In this document: in pieces, positions 55,301-64,000 of the stretch
How the letters are laid out: every line of letters starts with the position of its first letter
Position numbering within the stretch: the first letter of the stretch is position 1
Assembly: GCF_003086295.3 (NCBI RefSeq)
Contig: NC_092044.1
Location: 77,546,542-77,610,541, forward strand
Reading direction: 5' to 3'
Length of the DNA: 64,000 nucleotides
DNA from: Arachis hypogaea
Lineage: Eukaryota; Streptophyta; Magnoliopsida; Fabales; Fabaceae
Translations under genes and position numbers: made by a program
The notes under the pieces: model-generated
The model's database searches: none
Told to the model about the DNA's origin: nothing
Seen by the model: only the letters and a program-made list of their open reading frames with translations

Positions 55301-56469
55301 TCCTTGAAGATGTCCTCAAGCTCTGATTCTAGGCTTTCAGTCATATTGACCTCTTCTACCAGAAAGTCAATAATGTTAGCGCCCATGCAGTCATTTGGTG
55401 TGTCTGGATGCTGCATAGCTTTTACAGCATTCAACTTGAACTCATCCTCATTGACTCTCAGGGTTACTTCCCCTTTTTGTACATCAATGAGAGTTCGTCC
55501 AGTTGCTAGGAAAGGTCTTCCTAGAATGAGAGTTGCACTCTTGTGCTCCTCCATTTCCAGCACCACAAAGTCAGTTGGAAAGGCGAATGGCCCAACCTTG
55601 ACAATCATATCCTCTATTATGCCTGATGGATATTTAATGGAGCCATCAGCAAGTTGGAGGCATATCCGGGTTGGTTTGACTTCTCCAGTCAACCCAAGCT
55701 TTCTGATAGTAGATGCAGGTATTAGATTGATGCTTGCTCCAAGATCACATAGGGCTGTCTTGGTGCAAGCACCTTCTAATGTGCATGGTATCATAAAGCT
55801 TCCTGGATCTTGAAGCTTTTCTGGTAAGCTTTTTAGAATGACTGCACTGCATTCTTCAGTGAGAAACACTTTTTCAGTTTCTCTCCAATCCTTCTTATGA
55901 CTTAAGATTTCTTTCATGAATTTAGCATAAGAAGGTATTTGCTCAAGTGCCTCTGCAAACGGAATCTTTATTTCAAGAGTCCTTAGATAGTCTACAAAGC
56001 GGGCAAATTGCTTATCCTGTTCCGCTTGGCGGAGTTTTTGAGGATAAGGCATCTTGGCTTTATATTCTTCAACCTTAGATGCTGCAGGTTTATTCCTTAC
56101 AGAAGTGGTTGAAGAAGCCTTGTTAGAGGGATTACTGTCAGCACTCTCAGGTGTCTGATCCTCCCTTGGCGTCTGAACGCCAGGATTGGGTGGAAAATGG
56201 GCGTTTAACGCCAACTTTTCCCCCTTTTCTGGCGTTTGAACGCCAGAACTGGGCAGGGAATGGGCGTTTAACGCCAGCTTTCCCTCCCTTTCTGGCGTTT
56301 GAACGCCAATAACATTCCTCTCTGGGCTCTTACTGTCCTCAGAGGGATTTTGAACAGTGGTTTGGTTATCCCCTGTCAATTGTTCCTTGTTTGGCTTTTT
56401 GCTACTTTGAGCAGTGTTATTCAGTGTCTTCCCACTCCTCAGTTGAACTGCTTGACATTCCTCTGTTAT
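52331..56469 (-). pseudogene. Protease-RT-RNase H-integrase of D, near-intact
   Basis: Pol supplies the enzymes for reverse transcription and integration. The frame continues directly from gag. The protease has CDLGAS (near 55740) and LILGRPFLATGRTLIDV. The RT has [39 protein letters not shown] and FMDDF (near 54480). RNase H has [33 protein letters not shown] and [17 protein letters not shown]. The integrase has an HHCC region ([17 protein letters not shown], then NCDSCQRAG), catalytic [16 protein letters not shown] and GQAEVSNRE, and the GPY module ([17 protein letters not shown]). One base is missing in a T-run at 54825-54830 (plus strand), and a TGA at 52855-52853 replaces a codon in the integrase tail. 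All catalytic residues appear present; only these lesions and the gag-pro stop prevent a full polyprotein. Confidence 0.92.
56169..56310 (-). repeat. Palindrome array inside the coding sequence of D
   Basis: Five copies of TGGCGTTTGAACGCCAG/TGGGCGTTTAACGCC-type palindromes lie in frame between gag and protease and encode the repeated peptides GVQTPE and LALNAH. They are the same motif as the non-coding arrays. Confidence 0.88.
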
Positions 56470-57330
56470 CTATTTAGATATTTGCTGTTTTGCTTGATTC
56501 AACTGCAGTTCTATGTTCTTGTTAGCAACTTTAGTTTCATGGAGCATTTCTTTAAATTCTGCTAACTGTTCTGTCATCAGGAGCAATTGTTGATTAAGCT
56601 CAATCATCTGTTCTTGAGAATTAGGATCAGTGACTACTGTCATGACTTCCTCTTTTGGAGAGAACTCATTGCTAGAGTACAAATATTGGTTTCTAGTAAC
56701 AGTGTCTATAAGCTCTTGAGCCTCTTCAATTGTCTTCCTCATGTGTATAGATCCACCAGCTGAGTGGTCTAAAGACATCTGAGCTTTTTCTGTAAGCCCA
56801 TAGTAGAAGATGTCTAACTGTACCCACTCTGAAAACATTTCAGAGGGGCATTTTCTTAGCATACCTCTATACCTCTCCCAGGCATTATAAAGGGATTCAT
56901 TATCCTCTTGTTTAAAGGCTTGGATGTCCAGCCTTAGCTGTGTCATCCTCTTTGGAGGGTAAAAGTGATTCAGGAATTTGTTTGATAACTGTTTCCATGT
57001 CTTTATGCTTGCTGTAGGTTGGTTATTCAACCACCTTTTAGCTTGATCTTTTACAGCAAATGGAAACAGTAATAGTCTGTAGACATCCTGATCCACCTCT
57101 TTATCATGTACTGTGTCAGCAATTTGTAAGAACTGTGCCAGAAACTCAGTAGGCTCTTCCTGTGGAAGACTGGAATACTGGCAATTTTGCTGCACTATGA
57201 TAATGAGTTGAGGATTTAGCTCAAAGCTGCTTGCTTTGATGGGAGGTGTACAGATGCTACTCCCATATGCAGCTGTAATGGGGTTAGCATATGACCCCAG
57301 AGTCCTTTTGGACTGATCAATCCCACTTAT
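56470..57330 (-). pseudogene. Gag of D
   Basis: Open frame with SKRTLGSYANPITAAYGS, SFELNPQLIIIVQQNCQY, KDQAKRWLNNQPTASIKTW, FLNHFYPPKRMTQLRLDI, YNAWERYRGMLRKCP and MSLDHSAGGSIHMRKTIEE, the same capsid core as gag of B and C. The C-terminus is a Gln/Leu-rich helical region (IELNQQLLLMTEQLAEFKEM). No CCHC box is visible. The reading frame stays open upstream to about 57410 without an ATG, so the true start is lost or unclear. It ends in TAG (56472-56470), after which the same frame continues into the protease. Confidence 0.8.
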
Positions 57331-57874
57331 GTCTATAATGGATAAAGGGAAATGATATGGATTGCAAATAGATAAATTTTGTTTTGTTTTTTTTTTAAAT
57401 TGACCGAAAAATGAAATAAAAACAAAAGGAAAATAAAAAAAATCGAAAATTTAAAGAGAAAAAGATCAAAGCAAATTGAAAACTGAATCAATTAGTTAAT
57501 TAGAAAGATTTTGAGATTAGCAATTAGAAAGATATGATTGAAAAGTTTTTATGAAACAGATTTGATTTTTGAAAAGAGGAAAGAGAAAAACAACAAAATG
57601 ACACCAAACTTAGAATTTTTTAGAAAATCAAACACTAATTTTTTGAAAATTTTAAGGGAAAAACACAAAGAGGACACCAAACTTAGAATTTTTACGGATC
57701 AAAAAGGGACTAAGGACATGCAAATTCGAAAATTAGAAGAAAAACAAAAGCATGCAATTGACACCAAACTTAAAATATGAAACTGGACTCAACTAAAAGA
57801 CTCTAAACCATCAAAAATAAAACAGTCCTAATCTAAGCAACAAGATAAGCCGTCAGTTGTCCAAACTCGAACAA
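57331..57874 (-). other. Leader of D with three AAGTTTGGTGTC copies
   Basis: AT-rich leader. On the minus strand TAAGTTTGGTGTC-type tracts appear at about 57601-57614, 57673-57686 and 57760-57774. Confidence 0.65.
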
Positions 57875-57892
57875 TCCCCGGCAACAGCGCCA
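57875..57892 (-). other. Primer-binding site of D (tRNA-Asp, one mismatch)
   Basis: Minus strand TGGCGCTGTTGCCGGGGA, six bases from the LTR. One base differs from the tRNA-Asp complement seen in B and C. Confidence 0.85.
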
Positions 57893-57898
57893 AAAACT

Positions 57899-59420
57899 TG
57901 GTGCACGAAATTGCAATCACACTTTTGCAATTCCGCACAACTAACCAGCAAGTGCACTGGGTCGTCCAAGTAATACCTTACGTGAGTAAGGGTCGATCCC
58001 ACGGAGATTGTCGGCTTGAAGCAAGCTATGGTTATCTTGTAAATCTTAGTCAGGATATCAGAAATTATCAGGATTGATTGTGAAAAGTAAAAGAACATGA
58101 ACTAAGTACTTGTTTTGCAGTGATAGAGAATAGGTTGAGGTTTTGGAGATGCTCCATCTTCTGAATCTCTGCTTTCCTACTGTCTTCTTCTTCAAGCACG
58201 CAAGGTTCGTTCCATGGCAAGCTGTATGCAAGGGTTTCACCGTTGTCAGTGGCTACCTCCCATCCTCTCAGTGGAAATGTTCAATGCACGCTGTCACGGC
58301 ACGGCTATCCATCTGTCGGTTTTCAATCAGGCCGGAATAGAATCCAGTGATTCTTTTGCGTCTGTCACTAACGCCCCGCCTTTAGGAGTTTGAAGCTCGT
58401 CACAGTCATTCAATCCTTGAATCCTACTCAGAATACCACAGACAAGGTTTAGACCTTCCGAATTCTCTTGAATGCCGCCAACAGTTCTAGCTTATACGAC
58501 GAAGATTCTGATTAAAGAATCCAAGAGATATCTACTTAATCTAAGGTAGAACGGAGGTGGTTGTCAGGCACACGTTCATAGTTGAGAATGATGATGATTG
58601 TCACAGATCATCACATTCATCCGGTTTAAGAACAAGTAATATCTTGGAATGGAAGCAAGCATGATTGAATGAAAAACAGTAGTAATTGCATTAATCCATC
58701 AAGACACAGCAGAGCTCCTCACCCCCAACCATGGGGTTTAGAGACTCATGCCGTGGAAAGTACACAAAGAAACGTGTAAAGTATCATGAGGTACAGATAC
58801 AATGTCAAAAGATCCTATTAATAGTGAACTAGTAGCCTAGGGTATACAGAAATGAGTAAATGACGTAAAAATCCACTTCTGGGTCCACTTAGTGTGTGCT
58901 TGGGCTGAGCAATGAAGCATTTTCGTGTAGAGACCTTTTCTGGAGTTAAACGCCAGCTTTTATGCCAGTTTGGGCGTTTAACTCCAAGTTTTATGCCAGT
59001 TCCAGCGTTAAACGCTGGAAATTCTGAGGCTGATTTGCCACGCCGGTTTGGGCCATCAAATCTTGGGCAAAGTATGGACTATTATACATTGCTGGAAAGC
59101 CCAGGATGTCTACTTTCCAACGCCGTTGAGAGCGCGCCAATTGGGCTTCTGTAGCTCCAGAAAATCCACTTTGAGTGCAGGGAGGTCAGAATCCAACAGC
59201 ATCTGGAGTCCTTTTCAGTCTCTGAATCAGATTTTTGCTCAGGACCCTCAATTTCAGCCAGAAAATACCTAAAATCACAGAAAAACACACAAACTCATAG
59301 TAAAGTCCAGAAAAGTGAATTTTAACTAAAAACTAATAAAAATATACTAAAAACTAACTAGATCATACAAAAAACATACTAAAAACAATGCCAAAAAGTG
59401 TATAAATTATCCGCTCATCA
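57899..59420 (-). repeat. 5' LTR of D (1522 bp)
   Basis: Pairs with 47922-49443, equal length, roughly 1.3% different by eye. Followed by TSD AGCTT and then the interrupted gag of C. Confidence 0.93.
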
Positions 59421-60179
59421 AGCTTCTGCAGGCGTTTTCTTTAAGTGAATGGATCCACCTGCAGAATGGTCTAATGACATTTTGGAAAATTCAGATAGAC
59501 CATAATAGAATATATCTAATATGGTCCATTCTGAAAACATGTCAGAAGGACACTTTTTGGTCATCTGCTTGTATCTTTCCCAAGCTTCATAGAGGGATTC
59601 ACCATCTTTTTGCTTGAAGGTCTGAACATCCACTCTAAGCTTGCTCAACTTTTGAGGAGGAAAGAATTTATCCAAGAAGGCCGTGACCAGCTTATCCCAG
59701 GAGTCCAGGTTATCTTTAGGTTGTGAGTCCAACCATGTTCTAGCTCTGTCTCTTACAGCAAAAGGGAAAAGCATGAGCCTGTATACTTCATGATCTACTC
59801 CATTTGTCTTTACAGTCTCACAAATCTGCAAGAACTCAGTTAAAAACTGGTAAGGATCTTCAGATGGAAGTCCATGAAACTTGTAGTTCTGTTGCATTAG
59901 AGCAACTAATTGAGATTTCAGCTCAAAATTGTTTGCTCCAATGGCCGGAATGGAGATGCTTTTTCCATCAAATTTGGACGTTGGTTTAGTGAAATCACCT
60001 AGCATTCTCCTTGCATTATTGTTGTTGGGTTCGGCTGCCATCTCCTTTTCTTGTTCGAAAATTTTAGAAAGGTTGTCTCTGGATTGTTGTAATTTAGCTT
60101 CTCTTAGTTTCATTTTTAGAGTCCTTTCAGGTTCTGGATCAGCTTCAATAAGAATGCCTTTTTCATTGTTCTTGCTCAT
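59421..60179 (-). pseudogene. Gag of C, proximal part, cut by element D
   Basis: Starts MSKNNEKGILIEADPEPERT at 60179, collinear with gag of B through NNFELKSQLVALMQQNYKF, RARTWLDSQPKDNL, LDKFFPPQKLSKLR and MSLDHSAGGSIHLKKTP. It ends at the AGCTT duplication, with the remainder at 46358-47921. No stop inside this part. Confidence 0.88.
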
Positions 60180-61925
60180 ATAGGGAAGAAGAGAACAAGA
60201 AAAGAAAGAGAAATCCTCTATGTCACAGTAAAGAGGTTCCTTATTGTTAGTAGAAGAAGAAAGGGAATAAAGAAAGGAGAGGGATGAATAGTCTGTATAA
60301 AGAGTAAGGATAGGGGAGGTGATAAGAGATAAAGAGAAGTGTTAGTAAATAAATAAATAAATAGAAGAAGAGAAGAGAGGGAGAATTCGAAAATAATTTT
60401 GAAAAAGTAGTTAATAATTTTCAAAAATTAAAGATAATATATAATTAAAATTAAATTTAAAACAATCAATTAATTTAAAAAAATTTTGAAAAAGGGATGA
60501 GATATTCTCGAAAATTAAAGAGGGAAAAGTAGTTAGGTGGTTTTGAAAAAGATAAGAAACAAACAAAAAGTCAAATAGTTAGTTGAAAAAGATATTAAAA
60601 TCAAATTTGAAAAGATAAGAAGATAAGAAGTTAGATAAGACATTTTGAAATCAAATTTTTGAAAAAGATAAAATTTTGAAAAAGTTATGATAAAAAGATA
60701 AGATGAAAAAGATTTAAATTTTTTAAAATTAAAATTAATTACTTAACTAACAAGAAACTAAAAGATATGATTCTAGAATTTAAAGATTGAACCTTTCTTA
60801 ACAAGAAAGTAACAAACTTCAAATTTTTGAATCAATCACATTAATTGTCAGTGTAATTTCGAAAATTTGAAATAAAATTAAGAAAAAGATTTTGAAAATA
60901 ATTTTAAAATTTTCGAAATTAATAAGATAAAAATGAAAAAGATTTGATTTTTGAAAAAAGTTTTGAAAAGATAAGATTTTTGAAATTGAAAATTTGACTT
61001 GACTTGTAAGAACCAACTAATTTTTAAAAATTTTTTGACCAAGTCAACCCAAAATTTCGAAAATTTGGAGGTAAATAAGGAAAAGATATTTTTTGATTTT
61101 TGAGTTTTTAATGAGGAGAGAGAAAAACAACAAAAATGACTCACAACATAAAAATTATGAATCAAAACTCATGATGCATGCAAGAACACTATGAATGTCA
61201 AGATGAACACCAAGAACACTTTGAAGATCATGATGAACATCCAGAACATATTTTTGAAAAATTTTTGATGCAAAGAAAACATGCAAGACACCAAACTTAG
61301 AAATCTTTAATGCTTGGAAAATATGAATGCAAAGATGCACATGAAAAACAACAAAAGACACAAAACAAGAAATCATCAAGATCAAACAAGAAGACTTACC
61401 AAGAACAACTTGAAGATCATGAAGAACACCATGAATGCATGAATTTTTCGAAAAAAATGGAAGAACAATATGAATATGCAATTGACACCATACTTAAAAC
61501 ATAAAATATTTTTGATTTTTATGATTTTCTAATTTTTTTTGTATTTTCTTTTATTTTTTCGAAAAACATATGGAAAAAGAAAATAAGAAATTCAAAATCT
61601 TTAAGAAGAATTCCAGGAATCTTTCAATGTTAGTCGAAAGCTCCAATCAAAGGGTTTGACATGGCTTAATAGCCAGTCAGCTTTAGGATGGAATTACATG
61701 CATTGTGGTGATTAGTTGAAGACCAATTCCAAAGGAGTTTGAATATGGCTTTACAGCCAACCAGACATCAACATGTTACTTGTGAAACTCTAGAATTTAT
61801 TCTTAAAAATTTAGAATAATTTTCGAAAACAGAATATTTTTGAAAACTTTTTGAAAAGAAAAATAAAAAGAAAATTACCTAATCTGAGCAACAAGATGAA
61901 CCGTCAGTTGTCCATACTCGAATAA
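60180..61925 (-). other. Leader of C
   Basis: AT-rich untranslated leader corresponding to 34863-36395 of B. It has TTCGAAAAT palindromes, an AAGTTTGGTGTC copy near 61288-61300 and a degenerate one near 61483-61496. A stretch at about 61630-61790 (AGCCAGTCAGC, then GGCTTTACAGCCAACC) has no counterpart in B. Confidence 0.6.
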
Positions 61926-61943
61926 TCCCCGGCAACGGCGCCA
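61926..61943 (-). other. Primer-binding site of C (tRNA-Asp)
   Basis: Minus strand TGGCGCCGTTGCCGGGGA, six bases from the LTR end. Confidence 0.9.
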
Positions 61944-61949
61944 AAAGCT

Positions 61950-63572
61950 TGGTGCACGAAATTGTGATCATCAACAATGGCTCCAATAATTTGGTAGCTC
62001 TCACACGTGAATTACACTTAGTCACAACTCCGCACAACTAACCAGCAAGTGCACTGGGTTGTCCAAGTAATACCTTACGTGAGTAAGGGTCGATCCCACG
62101 GTGATTGTTGGTATGAAGCAATCTATGGTCATCTTGTAGATCTCAGTCAGGCGGATAATAATTGGTTATGGGAAATATAAAGAGATACTTGCTTAAATAA
62201 TAAAGGATAGAACTACTTATGTAAATTAATGGTGGGAATTTCAGATAAGTGTATGGAGATGCTTGTCCCTGTTGAATCTCTGCTTTCCTACTGCTCTCAT
62301 CCAATCCTTCTCACTCCTTTCCATGGCAAGCTGTATGTAGGGCATCACCGTTGTCAATGGCTACATCCCATCCTCTCAGTGAAAATGGTCCAAATGCTCT
62401 GTCACAGCACGGCTAATCATCTGTCGGTTCTCAATCAGGCTGGAGTAGAATCCCGTGATTCTTTTGCGTCTGTCACTAACGCCCAGCATTCAGGAGTTTG
62501 AAGCTCGTCACAGTCATTCAATCCCGAAATCCTACTCGGAATACCACAGACAAGGTTAGACTTTCCGGATTCCCATGAATGCCGCCATCAATTCTAGCTT
62601 ATACCACGAAGGTTCTGATTAAGGAATCCAAGAGATATGCGCCCGGTCTAAGGTAGAACGGAAGTGGTTGTCAATCACGCGCGTTCATAAGTGAGAATGA
62701 TGATGAGTGTCACGGATCATCACATTCATCAAGTTGAAGTGCAACGAATATCTTAGAACAGGAATAATTCGAATTGAATAGAAAATAATAGTAATTGCAT
62801 TGAAACTCGAGGTACAGCAAAGCTCCACACCCTTAATCTATGGTGTGTAGAAACTCCACCGTTGAAAATACATAAGTGAAAGGTCCAGGCATGGCTGAAT
62901 GGCCAGCCCCCATGAAGGTCTAAGGACTAGGCGTCCAGAGATGTCTAATACAATAGTAAATTATCCTATTTATACTAGACTAGCTACTAGGGTTTACAGG
63001 AGTAAGTATTTGATGCATAAATCCACTTCCAGGGTCCACTTGGTGTATGTTTGGGCTGAGTTTGATCATCCACGAGCTGAGGCTTCTTTTGGAGTTGAAC
63101 GCCAAGTTGTAACGTGTTTTGGGCGTTCAACTCCGGTTCGTGACGTGTTTCTGGCGTTTGACTCCAGACAGCAACATGGAACTGGCGTTGAGCGCCAGTT
63201 TACGTCATCTAATCACGAATAAAGTATGAACTATTATATATTGCTGGAAAGCTCTGGATGTCTACTTTCTAAGACCGTTGAGAGCGCGCTATGTGGAGTT
63301 CTGTAGCTCTAGAAAATCCATTTTGAGTGCAAGGAGGTCAGATTCCAATAGCATCAGCAGTCCTTTGTCAGCCTCTTATCAGAGTTTTGCTCAGGTCCCT
63401 CAATTTCAGCCAGAAAATACCTGAAACCACAGAAAAACACACAAACTCATAGTAAAGTCCAAAAATGTTAATTTAGCATAAAAACCAATGAAAACATCCC
63501 TAAAAGTAACTAGATCATACTAAAAAATACCTAAAAACAGTGCCAAAAAGCGTATAAATTATCCGCTCATCA
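61950..63572 (-). repeat. 5' LTR of C (1623 bp)
   Basis: Pairs with 30746-32373. TATAAATA at 62967-62974 (minus). Palindrome words (GGCGTTGAGCGCC, GGAGTTGAACGCC) at about 63085-63200. Confidence 0.9.
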
Positions 63573-64000
63573 AGGAATGTGCTAAGTTTTAAGTGTGGGG
63601 AGGTCGGCCGACTGATCTCCGTAGGTAACACCCGAATAAACTTTTGAATCTCTTTGTTAGTTAGGATAGGTTACATGATTAGGTTTTCTTTGACACCATT
63701 TGCATGATAAGTCTACTTGGTTGGAGTAATGAATTCTCTCATAGGAAAATAAGATTTTTGGGTAACCTTACCAACTTGAAAAAATGAAAAAACTTTTGAT
63801 GCTAAGCTTGCTCGAAGATTGTACTTTGGAACATGGATTTTGAGTTAAGAACATAAGCAAGTGAGTTTTGAGCCTTGTTGCGTGGCTACATCTTATAGTA
63901 ATTTATCTTCCTTCTTGTGTGTATTGTTCTCTCTCTATGATTGTGATCCTTAATTTGTTTGACTCTATATGTCCATTTTTGTATGTGTAAATGCATGTAT
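63573..64000 (+). other. Element A resumed: end of the 3' ORF, polypurine-like tract and 3' UTR
   Basis: After the TSD AGGAA the 3' ORF frame of A continues for about 26 codons (through FKCGEV) to a TAA near 63640. It passes over TTTTAAGTGTGGGGAGG (63587-63603), the internal polypurine-like copy of A, whose hairpin was split by C. The rest is 3' UTR resembling E at 22480-22760. The 3' LTR of A is outside the window. Confidence 0.7.

Larger units (their letters stand above)
47922..59420 (-). mobile_element. LTR retrotransposon D (minus), full coding set, nested in gag of C
   Basis: TSD AGCTT lies at 47917-47921 and 59421-59425. Both LTRs are 1522 bp with about 20 substitutions and no indel by eye. 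Order on the minus strand: LTR, tRNA-Asp primer site, gag, protease, RT, RNase H, integrase, hairpin, palindrome array, TATA box, AGGA hairpin, 3' ORF, 3' UTR, hairpin and polypurine tract, LTR. Three lesions break the polyprotein frame. Confidence 0.93.
30746..63572 (-). mobile_element. LTR retrotransposon C (minus), host of nested elements B and D
   Basis: Flanking 5-bp repeats AGGAC (30741-30745) and AGGAA (63573-63577) differ at one base. Ends are TGGTGCACG...CTCATCA on the plus strand. Removing B and D leaves about 10.6 kb: LTR, tRNA-Asp primer site, leader, gag-pro, spacer with palindromes, 3' ORF, 3' UTR, LTR. There is no RT or integrase in its own sequence, so it is non-autonomous. 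Stops and shifts show it is older than B and D. Confidence 0.88.
12458..64000 (+). mobile_element. Athila-like LTR retrotransposon A, host of nested elements E and C
   Basis: Element A starts with TGATAAACCCC at 12458 inside the RT of X (left flank TCAAG) and continues past the right edge, so its 3' LTR and right TSD are not seen. Its own segments are 12458-18171, 26055-30745 and 63573-64000. The rest is E and C. Order: LTR, tRNA-Asp primer site, gag with CCHC box, protease, RT, RNase H, integrase, GC-rich array and 3' ORF. Protease-RT-RNase H-integrase order places it in Ty3-gypsy; the 3' ORF and gag type suggest the Athila branch. It is defective by several stops, shifts and the insertions. 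Confidence 0.85.

Noticed and set aside
57193..57195. GTG at 57195 as the gag start of D
   Set aside because: The frame is open and clearly gag-like well upstream of it. A GTG start has no support here.

Overview
This window is plant nuclear DNA. It holds one intron-containing host gene near the left end. Almost everything from about 10.3 kb onward is a stack of nested LTR retrotransposons. The LTR and leader sequences and the repeated 3' ORF beginning MAPKIGESSRK look like repeats I associate with legumes, most probably peanut (Arachis). That taxonomic call is recognition plus inference and was not searched.

Left part (1-10.3 kb). A minus-strand retrotransposon 3' fragment (1-1015) is followed by a CACTA-type transposon terminus (ending at 1940). 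Next comes a terminal-inverted-repeat DNA element with a very G-rich interior (2648-4121), then AT-rich sequence. The host gene at 5580-8820 has six exons with consensus splice sites, joins to one 269-residue frame and encodes a Tim21-like subunit of the mitochondrial inner-membrane import machinery.

Right part (10.3-64 kb). The order of insertion can be read from target-site duplications (TSDs). A degenerate Tat/Ogre-like fragment (X, 10316-12457, +) was hit by an Athila-like element A (+, from 12458 past the right edge). A was hit by E (+, 18172-26054, TSD CCTAT) and by C (-, 30746-63572, TSD AGGAC/AGGAA). C was hit by B (+, 33053-43757, TSD GCAAG) and by D (-, 47922-59420, TSD AGCTT). B has two 1784-bp LTRs and D two 1522-bp LTRs, so both insertions are recent. 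D carries gag, protease, RT, RNase H and integrase. B and C carry only a gag-protease ORF plus a 3' ORF and look like non-autonomous relatives of a D-type partner. E carries an unusual 550-codon proline/tyrosine- then glutamate-rich ORF and no pol. A, B, C, D and the left fragment keep a 3' ORF of the putative plant transposon protein type (intact only in D), and E retains a possible remnant.

The most interesting signal is non-coding. The elements share a layout of small elements in the same order. (1) A hairpin with loop AGRCAA and a covarying stem lies just after the gag-pro/pol ORF. (2) An array of CpG-rich palindromes follows, with different sequences in different families: TGGCGTTnAACGCCA in B/C/D, CACGCGAYCGCGTG-like in E, GCGCAC/GACGCG-like in A. 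Extra copies lie in the LTRs. (3) In B, C and D a TATA box lies 145-195 bp before the 3' ORF. (4) A hairpin with an AGGA/GGGA-type loop and compensating stem changes sits 3-9 nt before a polypurine-like TTTAAGTTTGGTG or TTTAAGTGTGGGG tract. It occurs once near the 3' ORF and once immediately before the 3' LTR. Together these suggest a conserved RNA/DNA control module in this retrotransposon group.
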